DNA of 64,000 nt from the NCBI RefSeq assembly GCF_005405405.1, contig NZ_BJDZ01000011.1:1-64000 (forward strand), in the 5' to 3' direction. Source of the stretch: Lactiplantibacillus plajomi (GTDB lineage Bacteria; Bacillota; Bacilli; Lactobacillales; Lactobacillaceae). The position numbers and the translations under genes were made by a program. This document shows, one piece after another, positions 41,971 to 49,285 of the stretch. Position 1 is the first letter of the stretch, and each line of letters begins with the position of its first letter. The notes under the pieces were generated by a model. The model did not search any database. It was given only the letters and a program-made list of their open reading frames with translations, and was not told the DNA's origin.

Positions 41971-41976
41971 CTATCG

Positions 41977-42912
41977 TTATTTAATCCCGTTATAAATTTT
42001 ATCCAAATTCCACTTCATCATATCGTAGTAGGTCGAACCGGGCTTGCCTTCCGCCGCTAGCGAATCGGTAAAGATGGTGCTGGCAATTGGTAACTTAGTT
42101 TCCTGGGCCAGCTTTTTCATCGACTTTGGCGAAACCGAAGATTCAACGAACAACCGTTTCACCTTCGACTCATGAATCTTAGCAATGACGGTCTTCATCT
42201 GTTCCGGGGTCCCCTGCGACTCGGTGTTAACTTCCCAAATGTAGGCCGCAGGAATATCGTAGGCCGCTGAGAAATATTTGAAGGCCCCTTCCGACGTGAC
42301 CAGTAACCGCTGAGCAGCCGGCACCTGCTTAAACTTGGTTTTGGCCTGCTGGTGCAGCTTCGTCAGTTTGGCCACGTACTTGTCCGTATTTTGCTGGTAG
42401 GCCTTAGCGTGTTGCGGGTCCTTTTTCTGCAAGGTCTGGTTAATGGTTTCCACGTACTTAATCCCGTTAGCGAGGTCCAGCCAAGCGTGTGGATCGGGTT
42501 GGCTGTTGTTGGTCGTCAGGTAGCGGACCTTGATGCCCTTGCTGACCGCAAAGACGTCTTCACCAAATGTCTTCTTGGACGACTTGACCAGTTTCTTGAA
42601 CCAGCCGTTACCACCGGTTTCTAAGTTCAACCCGTTATAAAACACGACGTCGGCTTCGGCAGTCGCGGCAATATCGGTTGGTCGTGGCTCGTACTCGTGC
42701 GGATCGGTCCCACGCGCCACGATACTGTAATTTTCAACGTACTTGCCACCCACGTTTTGGACCATGTCGTCGATGATCGAGTTGGTGCTAACGACCCGGA
42801 CCCGTTCACTAGTGGTCTTTTCAGCCTCAACGTTTTGACGCTGGTTCAAAAAGACGGCCATCCCGGTAATCATCGCGATCACCCCCACCAGGGCAATTAA
42901 GTTCTTCTTCAT
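41977..42912 (-). CDS. mtsA: Manganese-binding protein of ABC transporter, MtsA-like
   Basis: A 311-residue cluster A-I metal-binding protein. The four ligands expected for Mn(II) are visible: His72 (DPHEYEP), His142 (DPHAWLD), Glu208 (TSEGAFKYF) and Asp283 (FTDSLA); a zinc-type protein would have His at the third place. The N-terminus has a hydrophobic segment (residues 5-22) but no lipobox cysteine, so it seems to be anchored by an uncleaved helix or released rather than lipidated. It overlaps mtsB by four bases. High manganese demand is known for L. plantarum and its relatives. Confidence 0.88.
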   Translation of the reverse strand: MKKNLIALVGVIAMITGMAVFLNQRQNVEAEKTTSERVRVVSTNSIIDDMVQNVGGKYVENYSIVARGTDPHEYEPRPTDIAATAEADVVFYNGLNLETGGNGWFKKLVKSSKKTFGEDVFAVSKGIKVRYLTTNNSQPDPHAWLDLANGIKYVETINQTLQKKDPQHAKAYQQNTDKYVAKLTKLHQQAKTKFKQVPAAQRLLVTSEGAFKYFSAAYDIPAAYIWEVNTESQGTPEQMKTVIAKIHESKVKRLFVESSVSPKSMKKLAQETKLPIASTIFTDSLAAEGKPGSTYYDMMKWNLDKIYNGIK

Positions 42913-43784
42913 GCCGGCACCCGGCGCAAGCGCGCCTTACCCTTGAAGAGCGTTGGCAACAGGGCCTGCTTCGGTGAGATGATAAACGAAATCCCAAATA
43001 AAATGGCGGCTACTAACACGATTGCCGGGCCGGACGCCCAGTTAAAGGTGTAGCTAAAGTACAACCCAACGACCGAACTGACCGCCCCGATGGCCGCCGC
43101 CATTGTAAGCATGACGCCTAGCCGGTCAGTCCACAGAAAGGCCGTGGCGGCCGGTGTGATCAGCATGGCAACTACCAGGATGATGCCGACCGTTTGCAGT
43201 GCCGAGACCGTCACCAGCGTTAAGACGAACATCAGCGCGTAGTGCAAGATTTGCACGCGGAAGCCGTACGTCTGGGCGAAGGTCGGATCAAACGACGTGA
43301 TCAGCAGTTCCTTATAAAAGAACACGATGAATAAAATCACGAGACCTAACACCACCGTCGTCGTCATCATGTCGGTATCACTCACAGCTAAGATGTTCCC
43401 GAAAAGGATGTGGTGTAGGTTGGTCGAACTTTCAGCTAGTGAAATCAAAATAAAGCCGAGGGCGTAAAAGGCACTAAAGACGACCCCGATCGACGTGTCG
43501 GTCTTAATCTTACTATGACTCGCAACCAGGCCAATCAGACCCGCTGCCAAGATGCCGAAAAATGAAGCTCCGATCATGACGTTGATGCCGAGCATGTAAG
43601 CCACGGCAACTCCTGGTAACACGGCGTGCGAAATGGCGTCACCCATCATCGACATCCCGCGTAAAATAATAAAACTGCCAATCATGCCGGACATGACGCC
43701 GACCATGATGGCTGTAATCAGCGCGCTTTGCAGAAAGTCGTAACGACCAAGCGCATTAATAAAAGTTGTAATTGAGTTCGTCAT
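42909..43784 (-). CDS. mtsB: Manganese ABC transporter permease, MtsB-like
   Basis: A 291-residue ABC-3 family permease with eight or nine membrane segments; GMSMMGDAISHAVLPGVAVAYM near residue 45 is the family signature. It forms the membrane channel for Mn(II) delivered by MtsA. It overlaps mtsC upstream and mtsA downstream by four bases each. Confidence 0.9.
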   Translation of the reverse strand: MTNSITTFINALGRYDFLQSALITAIMVGVMSGMIGSFIILRGMSMMGDAISHAVLPGVAVAYMLGINVMIGASFFGILAAGLIGLVASHSKIKTDTSIGVVFSAFYALGFILISLAESSTNLHHILFGNILAVSDTDMMTTTVVLGLVILFIVFFYKELLITSFDPTFAQTYGFRVQILHYALMFVLTLVTVSALQTVGIILVVAMLITPAATAFLWTDRLGVMLTMAAAIGAVSSVVGLYFSYTFNWASGPAIVLVAAILFGISFIISPKQALLPTLFKGKARLRRVPA

Positions 43785-44518
43785 TGCGCACCCCCCTGAG
43801 CAAATAAAACTGCCGAGAGATCGGCACTAAACGTTCGTTCAATGTTAGCCGGCGTATAAACGTCGGCCACCGGTCCGTAGTCGACGATGCCGTGATTCAA
43901 AATCACGAGGTCGTCGAAATAGCGGGAAACCTTATTCAGGTCGTGATGCACGACAATGATCGTTTTGCCGGCATCGCGCCACTGGTGCAAAATCTGCATG
44001 ATGGCCGTTTCACTTTGCAGGTCAATCCCCACGAACGGCTCATCTAAAATAATTAATTGGGCTTCCTGTAAAATCGCCCGGGCCACGAAGACCCGTTGCA
44101 GCTGCCCACCGGACAACTGGCCGATTTGGCGGTCGGCAAAGTCAACTAGGTCGACCTGCGCCAGTGCATCTAAACACCGTTCTCGGTCCGCTTGGCTCGG
44201 CTGGCGAAACAGCCCGAGCTTGCCGTAGGTCCCAGTCAAAACGACGTCAAAAACATTAATTGGAAAGGTCAAATCTAAGTCCTTGCGCTGTTCGACGTAA
44301 GCAATTTGTTTTTGAAATTGTTTTAACGTATGACCATTAAACGTGACCGTTCCAGTTTGCGACTTGATCAAGCCGAGCATCGCCTTGATCAAAGTTGATT
44401 TACCCGCACCGTTAGGGCCAATGATTCCAGTAATTTTGCCGGCGTTAAAGTTAACGGCAACATCAGTAAAGACTGGTGTGTCACTGTAGGCCACGGTGAG
44501 GTTTTGTACTTTTAGCAT
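43781..44518 (-). CDS. mtsC: Manganese ABC transporter ATPase, MtsC-like
   Basis: A 245-residue ATPase with Walker A GPNGAGKST, signature LSGGQLQR and Walker B LIILDEPF, all standard. I chose the ATG at 44518, since GGAGGAAATTTG precedes it; the open frame runs 18 codons further upstream. First gene of mtsC-mtsB-mtsA. Confidence 0.92.
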   Translation of the reverse strand: MLKVQNLTVAYSDTPVFTDVAVNFNAGKITGIIGPNGAGKSTLIKAMLGLIKSQTGTVTFNGHTLKQFQKQIAYVEQRKDLDLTFPINVFDVVLTGTYGKLGLFRQPSQADRERCLDALAQVDLVDFADRQIGQLSGGQLQRVFVARAILQEAQLIILDEPFVGIDLQSETAIMQILHQWRDAGKTIIVVHHDLNKVSRYFDDLVILNHGIVDYGPVADVYTPANIERTFSADLSAVLFAQGGAQ

Positions 44519-44567
44519 CAAATTTCCTCCGTTCATCGCGGTTGTCGGTAATTCTGTATCCGGATTC

Positions 44568-44639
44568 ATCATAACCGATAATTAACATTTATGCAAATAA
44601 TTGTTAGGCTTAGTTAACTTTTTAATGGGATTTAGTTAA
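44568..44639 (-). promoter_or_regulatory. mts promoter with two TTAGTTAA boxes
   Basis: On the minus strand TTGCAT (44591-44596), 17 bp and TATGAT (44568-44573) form the promoter. Two copies of TTAGTTAA on the plus strand (44610-44617 and 44632-44639) lie 22 bp apart, two helical turns, upstream of the -35. The half site resembles the TTAACT type recognised by DtxR/MntR-family regulators. The first box is inside the 16-bp sequence also found at 25927-25942. Confidence 0.6.
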
Positions 44640-44658
44640 TTTTCATCAGTGGGATAAA

Positions 44659-44681
44659 AAAACGACCCGTTGCGGTCGTTT
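44659..44681 (-). terminator. Terminator after the 133-residue membrane protein gene
   Basis: The stem AAAACGACC/GGTCGTTTT is followed by more T on the minus strand. It touches the stop codon of the gene and separates it from the mts promoter. Confidence 0.7.
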
Positions 44682-45083
44682 TTAGTGGTGTCGTTGGTTA
44701 GTAGCGTCCTTAATTAGGGCTAGCAATAAACCCGGTAAGGCAATCACAGCAATGCCCCAACGTTTTAATAGGACCCGTAACAAACCGAAACCACCGACTT
44801 CACGGATCACCGCTGCCAGGCTAGCTGGCGCGGTAATTGGCATCCGTGGCGCCTGTTTTTCCGGGTCCGTCAGTTGCTTGACGTACGGTGGTTCGTAGTC
44901 GTCCATCCCGCGGATCACCGCCAAGGCCGGCCGGCGGCGTAACCACCATGGCGACACTAGCGCACTTACCGATAAGTACCCGACCCATAGCCACCAACTG
45001 ATCCCCCGTAACGGACTAACCAAGTATAAACTAATGAGGTAACCCGGCAACGCCAGGCCATAATCAGTTAACGTTTGCTTCAT
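44682..45083 (-). CDS. Small membrane protein of unknown function
   Basis: A 133-residue protein with two N-terminal membrane segments (about residues 10-48) and a third near the C-terminus (about 108-128). The middle is basic and proline-containing. No family recognised. It stands alone between the mts genes and the divergent PH-domain gene. Confidence 0.6.
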   Translation of the reverse strand: MKQTLTDYGLALPGYLISLYLVSPLRGISWWLWVGYLSVSALVSPWWLRRRPALAVIRGMDDYEPPYVKQLTDPEKQAPRMPITAPASLAAVIREVGGFGLLRVLLKRWGIAVIALPGLLLALIKDATNQRHH

Positions 45084-45225
45084 TAGAACCCCTCCCCTTC
45101 ATAGTTTCAATGATACCACGCCCCTGAAGAATCTAACGAACTGCGCTAATAATTGAACTGGCCGTGCTGAAAGTCTTGCAACTATGCTATCATTAGCACA
45201 GCTTACTAACTATGGAGGTGATTCG

Positions 45226-45750
45226 ATGGACCTAGCAACCGTTCAAGATCAACTTAAACAGGCTGGGGTTACCGACCTATTCGGGACGAAAAATGAAGTC
45301 CGCGCACTGCCGACCATTTTAACGGATGACGAGCAAATTGTTTACGCAACTTCGGGACTCGTTGACGGTAATACCGTCCTGGTCGTGTTGACCCAAACTC
45401 GAATCTTATTTATCGACAAGGGCTTACTGTACGGCATCAAGTCAACCGAAATTCCGTTGGACATGGTCAACGGCGTGTCGTACGGCAAGGGCTTAATTCT
45501 CGGTAAGGTGGCCGTTACCAACGGCGCCAACACCACCATGATCGAAAATATCGAAAAGGGGAACGCCCCGATTTTGGCAGACCGCATCAAGGCCATGGCC
45601 GAAAACTATAAGGTTAACTTACGCAACCCGGCAGCCACGCCAGCCCTCGACGGCCCCGACCAAATTCGCAAGTATAAGGCCCTCGCCGATGACGGCATCA
45701 TTACCCAAGCGGAATTCGAAGCCAAAAAGGCCCAGATCTTAGGCTTGTAA
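45226..45750 (+). CDS. PH-domain and SHOCT protein
   Basis: A 174-residue soluble protein. Residues about 30-130 resemble a bacterial PH domain (LVVLTQTRILFIDKGLLYG then EIPLDMVNGVSYGKG). The C-terminal 30 residues (IRKYKALADDGIITQAEFEAKKAQILGL) are a SHOCT motif, a short helical hairpin found in many membrane-linked proteins. GGAGGTG precedes the ATG at 45226. The next gene is a zinc-ribbon membrane protein 41 bases downstream, so they probably work together. Function unknown. Confidence 0.78.
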   Translation: MDLATVQDQLKQAGVTDLFGTKNEVRALPTILTDDEQIVYATSGLVDGNTVLVVLTQTRILFIDKGLLYGIKSTEIPLDMVNGVSYGKGLILGKVAVTNGANTTMIENIEKGNAPILADRIKAMAENYKVNLRNPAATPALDGPDQIRKYKALADDGIITQAEFEAKKAQILGL

Positions 45751-45791
45751 CGCTGCGTTAGCTACTTTTTAAATTGACTGGAGACTTTTTA

Positions 45792-46412
45792 ATGACCAAA
45801 TACTGTTTCAACTGCGGTAAACAACTCCCGGCAGACGCCAAGTTCTGCTCAGGCTGTGGCGCCGAACAAAAGATTACTGCCCAGGCGGGACCGCAATCCG
45901 ATCCCCAGGTCGAACGGACCCAATCTAACGACCAGACCGGTTCCGGTACTGATCAAACCAATTCCCAATCGCAACAAACCACCCAAACGGTGTTTGTTAC
46001 CGACCAGCCGTATAACGAAACTGGGACCCCGAACTTAGTCGACGCCACCAAGTTATTTTTCCACGATAGCTTCACAATGAATAAGCGGATGGGCCGCGCC
46101 GACTACTGGTGGGCCCAGCTTGGCATCACCCTGATCAACTTAGTGGGCGGGCTGGTCTTTATCCTATTAATCGCCCTGCTGGCCGGGTTCGGCACGCCGG
46201 CCTTTGGCTTACTCGTTATTTTTTACGGCCTACTAATCGTCTACCTCGTTCTCCTGGGGATTGCCGGTTTGACCGCCCAAGTGCGGCGCCTACACGATAT
46301 GGGCTTAAGCGGTGCGTTTTGGCTGGTCAACTTTATTCCGATGGTCGGCAGTTTGGTGGTTTTCATTATCCTCTTACAGCCGTCCAAGCAATTTGGTAAT
46401 CAATACCTCTAA
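45792..46412 (+). CDS. Zinc-ribbon DUF805 membrane protein
   Basis: A 206-residue protein with a zinc ribbon (YCFNCGKQL and FCSGCG), a Gln/Thr/Ser-rich linker and a C-terminal DUF805 domain of three or four membrane segments; the RADYWWAQLGITLI and RRLHDMGLSGAFWLVNFIP motifs are diagnostic of DUF805. GGAG precedes the ATG at 45792. It is the sixth zinc-ribbon protein in the window. Before the element inserted, this gene would have converged directly on rpsI. Confidence 0.82.
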   Translation: MTKYCFNCGKQLPADAKFCSGCGAEQKITAQAGPQSDPQVERTQSNDQTGSGTDQTNSQSQQTTQTVFVTDQPYNETGTPNLVDATKLFFHDSFTMNKRMGRADYWWAQLGITLINLVGGLVFILLIALLAGFGTPAFGLLVIFYGLLIVYLVLLGIAGLTAQVRRLHDMGLSGAFWLVNFIPMVGSLVVFIILLQPSKQFGNQYL

Positions 46413-46442
46413 CCTGACTTAGTCACCATTCGCATAACAATA

Positions 46443-46473
46443 AAAAAGCACCCGTCCGAAGACAGGTGCTTTT
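46443..46473 (-). terminator. Original rpsI terminator, displaced by the element
   Basis: AGCACC/GGTGCT stem with six A (T on the minus strand) after it. It lies 44 bases beyond the stop codon of the duplicated rpsI tail, at the distance expected for the host rpsI terminator. The intact rpsI gene is now 11 kb away with a different terminator. Confidence 0.65.
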
Positions 46474-46516
46474 CTTGTGCGAAAATGTTGGTAAAACAAC
46501 GAATTTTCTGAAAATA

Positions 46517-46567
46517 TTAACGTTTTGAGAATTGTGAAGCTTTCCGGGCTTTCTTCAAACCTGGCTT
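46517..46567 (-). pseudogene. Left-over rpsI 3' end at the far boundary of the element
   Basis: Read on the minus strand this encodes [16 protein letters not shown] and a stop, exactly the C-terminus of the intact S9 protein at 57433-57483, yet many third codon positions differ. Longest exact matches to the intact tail are AAGCCAGGT and GAGAATTG. It is the host end of rpsI cut off by integration and marks the distal attachment site. The open frame in another register over this stretch is not real. Confidence 0.85.
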
Positions 46568-46683
46568 TATAAAATCGAGGTGGAATAGCTTGGAATGGAT
46601 TGTAAAACTGCGTCAGATCAACAATCACAGAAGAAACAGTTGATATATCAACACCAAGAGAACAGCTTTTACACCCCAGATAT

Positions 46684-46691
46684 TACCCCAA
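46684..46691 (+). repeat. TACCCCAA box near the distal boundary
   Basis: TACCCCAA lies 117 bases inside the distal boundary. Three more copies sit between the integrase stop and rpsI at the other end, which suggests arm-type integrase binding sites. Confidence 0.4.
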
Positions 46692-46835
46692 GTTTTAGAA
46701 CGTAAGAATAGATGATCGTAAGAACACAACGTAATGATGACGAGCGATGAGAACATACATAGCGATAGCCGTTTCCAATTTCGGGAGCGGTTTTTTTCAT
46801 ATCAGATCACAGTTCATGGGCGCCGCCCACGCCTG

Positions 46836-47116
46836 CTGGGGAAGTCTTCCCCAGACCTCATCAACCAGCGGTGCGCTGGAGCCGCGGGAGCAAGCCCAAG
46901 CCGCTAAAGCGGTCGCTACACGAGCTTTGACTGACGGCAACAAAATAGCCCCCGATCAGACGACCAGAGGCATGGTGTTGTAGAATGTTTGCTATCACGG
47001 CACTGGGTGGGCTAACGCTCACCCAGTGCCTATTCACGAATGAAAGAGAAAGAATCACTAAGCTTTTTGTCGTGAATAGGAGTGACGTGGGCGGTAGCCC
47101 GCGGTGCACCGTCACT
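46836..47116. other. Hairpin-rich non-coding region
   Basis: Successive inverted repeats: CTGGGGAAG/CTTCCCCAG (46836-46854), CCAGCG/CGCTGG (46865-46879), CCGCT/AGCGG (46901-46912), GGCACTGGGTG/CACCCAGTGCC (46999-47030), CCTATTCACGA/TCGTGAATAGG (47029-47080) and AGTGACG/CGTCACT (47081-47116, enclosing GGGC/GCCC). The overlapping open frames have no ribosome sites or recognisable product. Candidates are a single-strand or double-strand replication origin, a transfer-related site or an RNA. The 711-base gap from 46413 to 47124 holds this, the rpsI remnant and its terminator. Confidence 0.6.
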
Positions 47117-47124
47117 TATCGAAT

Positions 47125-47433
47125 TTACTTAAGTAGCCTTACCATGGCGCGAACTTTTTCATCTCTATCACTCACCGGCAATTTATGGATTAACGTCCAA
47201 AGCTCAGCTTCGGCATCGGTTAAGGCAGGCTGTCCGAAAACTTCTGCTGGCGGCAATTCGAGCACATCCAGAACCTGATAGATTTTGTCAAGCCGCACTG
47301 AGCCGCTTGTGTGAAGTTCCAACCGTGACACAAACGCCACGGACGTATCACTTTTTTCAGCTAGTGACTCAATCGACATGCCAAGGGATTTTCGACGTAG
47401 CCGTATCGAGTCGCCGATATTTTTTGGTAGCAT
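47125..47433 (-). CDS. XRE-family transcriptional regulator of the element
   Basis: A 102-residue protein with an N-terminal helix-turn-helix (GDSIRLRRKSLGMSIESLAE then SVAFVSRLE) of the XRE/Cro type and a short helical C-terminus. It is divergent from the lipoprotein gene with 204 bases between them, so it may control both. It differs from the second XRE protein at 55.5 kb, which is fused to a longer tail. The start has no strong ribosome site within view. Confidence 0.72.
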   Translation of the reverse strand: MLPKNIGDSIRLRRKSLGMSIESLAEKSDTSVAFVSRLELHTSGSVRLDKIYQVLDVLELPPAEVFGQPALTDAEAELWTLIHKLPVSDRDEKVRAMVRLLK

Positions 47434-47637
47434 TGATCTCGCCGCCCTTCTCCTCTAAGTTTGCCGAGGGAAACGACGGTTTAACATATCTGAAAAGAGT
47501 TAGTCCTTAGAACTATTTTATTACAGATTTGTTGTGGTATATTTGGTGTAGTCAAAGCCTTTGAAGAGCTAGTATGCTTATGAGTGTACCAGCAGAGCTA
47601 TCGGCATGCATAAAAAGAGTGGAGGAATCAATCAAAG

Positions 47638-48792
47638 ATGAAAAGGTATACCTTGTTAGGAATCGGTTTAAGCGTGTTGTTGATACTCGCTGGCTGTGGG
47701 AGTAAGCAAAGCGCTACCAATGCGACAGCAACAACTACAAAATCAACAGCCAAGACTGTCTCATTTGTTAAGCAGGCGCATGCCCAAGGAACATACGTCT
47801 GGTTCGAAGTAAATGGAGTGGCAAAAGACGCTGTGGTAAGCGGCATTAAAGTTCTACATAATGGTAAAATGCAAGCTTATCAAATTTTCGATAACAACGT
47901 TACTCTTGGTAAACTAAGTAAGATGAGCGATGCCGCGGTAATCAAGCTTGCAAAGCAACAGGATAAAAAATACGCCACAACCGGTGCTCAATCTGAAGTG
48001 CAAAATTGGCTTAAAGGGAATGATAGCCAAATTGGGCAAGAAGCTGATTTCGATGATGACGTAAAGGAAGCAGCTTCAGGTCGAGCTGAGGTTTGCTATT
48101 CATTTAAATCTGTTGGCACTGCGGATAGCGATAGTGAATTCCCATCTTCGTACACAATAACAGCGTTGAATATTTATAAAAATCCTGATACGTCTTCAGA
48201 AGATCGTAGCACGGTCCATCTCTACGAATTTGCACCTGAGGGTACTGCGGATACCGAAGGTGGTCCAGATGGAAACGATATGAATTACGGCAAGGCATTG
48301 CTCAAAAACATTTCAGCGGCAAAATATAAGTCGCCAGTTGCACGTTCAATCAAGGTCAAAAATACCACCGATGCAAGTGGTAATAAAATAACAAAACAAC
48401 AGGTGACATATCAATCCATCGATTTTTTTGATGGCTCGGTATTAGAAGATAACGCGTATAAACTAGCTTCACAGAATAAAACCGAATTCCTTAATATGGT
48501 GAGCACGTCGGCAAACTTGTCAAACGCGCAAAATGATGCCGACACAAGCCTGATTAAAAAATGGAGCCCTAAGTTAGTTCCTCAGTATGAGAAACTGATT
48601 AAACCAAACTATGATAAGTTGATGAAAAATGTTTATGGGTATCACTACTGGAATCGCGACATAACACTTTCAAGCACCATCAGCCAACAAATTTATAAGC
48701 ACCGGTACATCGGGTACTACTTGAGTGACCATTCAACTTATCTTGTGACAAAAGCTCAAACAAGCTCACAAAAAGCAGTGTTGGCAAAGTAG
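47638..48792 (+). CDS. Lipoprotein of unknown function, likely element cargo
   Basis: A 384-residue lipoprotein: signal peptide with lipobox LILAGC (cysteine near residue 20), a Thr/Ala-rich spacer, then an outer domain of about 340 residues without a family I recognise. GGAGG lies 12 bases before the start, and a terminator follows the stop. It is outside the mobilization block and faces the opposite way, with an XRE regulator beside it. Surface exclusion or phage-entry exclusion is a possible role for such a lipoprotein on a mobile element, but nothing in the sequence proves it. Confidence 0.65.
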   Translation: MKRYTLLGIGLSVLLILAGCGSKQSATNATATTTKSTAKTVSFVKQAHAQGTYVWFEVNGVAKDAVVSGIKVLHNGKMQAYQIFDNNVTLGKLSKMSDAAVIKLAKQQDKKYATTGAQSEVQNWLKGNDSQIGQEADFDDDVKEAASGRAEVCYSFKSVGTADSDSEFPSSYTITALNIYKNPDTSSEDRSTVHLYEFAPEGTADTEGGPDGNDMNYGKALLKNISAAKYKSPVARSIKVKNTTDASGNKITKQQVTYQSIDFFDGSVLEDNAYKLASQNKTEFLNMVSTSANLSNAQNDADTSLIKKWSPKLVPQYEKLIKPNYDKLMKNVYGYHYWNRDITLSSTISQQIYKHRYIGYYLSDHSTYLVTKAQTSSQKAVLAK

Positions 48793-48801
48793 TCCTGAAT
48801 C

Positions 48802-48829
48802 AAAGCCCTAACTTCGGTTGGGCTTTTTC
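48802..48829 (+). terminator. Terminator after the lipoprotein gene
   Basis: AAAGCCC/GGGCTTT hairpin followed by TTCTTTCG, 10 bases after the stop codon. A second weaker inverted repeat (CCGTC/GACGG) follows near 48857. Confidence 0.75.
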
Positions 48830-48948
48830 TTTCGAGTCAAAACGCAACAAAAACCGTCCCGGTGCCAGAGACGGCTGTTTGTTTTGCAATATTTATAATG
48901 ACGGTGAGGAGAAGCGCCAAGTCGTGAAGATGACAAGCACCCAATTCA

Positions 48949-49275
48949 TCAATCTTTGTACGGGTCTTGCGTCATAAGATTTTTCAGCCCATTTAAGTCG
49001 TCATCATTGCGGTACTCAGGCAGTTCTTCACTATCAAGTCCCGGCGCCCAAAGTTCGTGCCCCTCGTCGTCGATGGCAAGCGCACCATACATAAATTCGG
49101 GATTGTCTTTGCAAATCGTGTAAAGTTTGGCCATTGCCAGCCCTAGCCCGAATGCCTCGCCAGCCTTGCCGACGCCATGAGTTGGGTCACCGGCACCGAT
49201 TACCGCAAGACGGTTCGCGTCGAGATAAAGGCGGTGCAAAAACGCGTACAGATCAATTGCTTGCTTAGTGTTCAT
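48949..49275 (-). CDS. Small acidic protein downstream of the relaxase
   Basis: A 108-residue acidic protein, no family recognised. It begins 10 bases after the relaxase stop and is the last gene of the block mobC-relaxase. No signal peptide or membrane segment. It may be an accessory of mobilization. Confidence 0.6.
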   Translation of the reverse strand: MNTKQAIDLYAFLHRLYLDANRLAVIGAGDPTHGVGKAGEAFGLGLAMAKLYTICKDNPEFMYGALAIDDEGHELWAPGLDSEELPEYRNDDDLNGLKNLMTQDPYKD

Positions 49276-49285
49276 AAGAGCCTCC

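Noticed and set aside
46419-46628. 69-codon minus-strand open frame
   Set aside because: It runs in the wrong register over the rpsI remnant and through the original terminator.
46747-47278. Overlapping open frames on both strands near the distal boundary of the element
   Set aside because: They span the hairpin array, lack ribosome sites and encode no recognisable protein; the only credible gene here is the XRE regulator on the minus strand.
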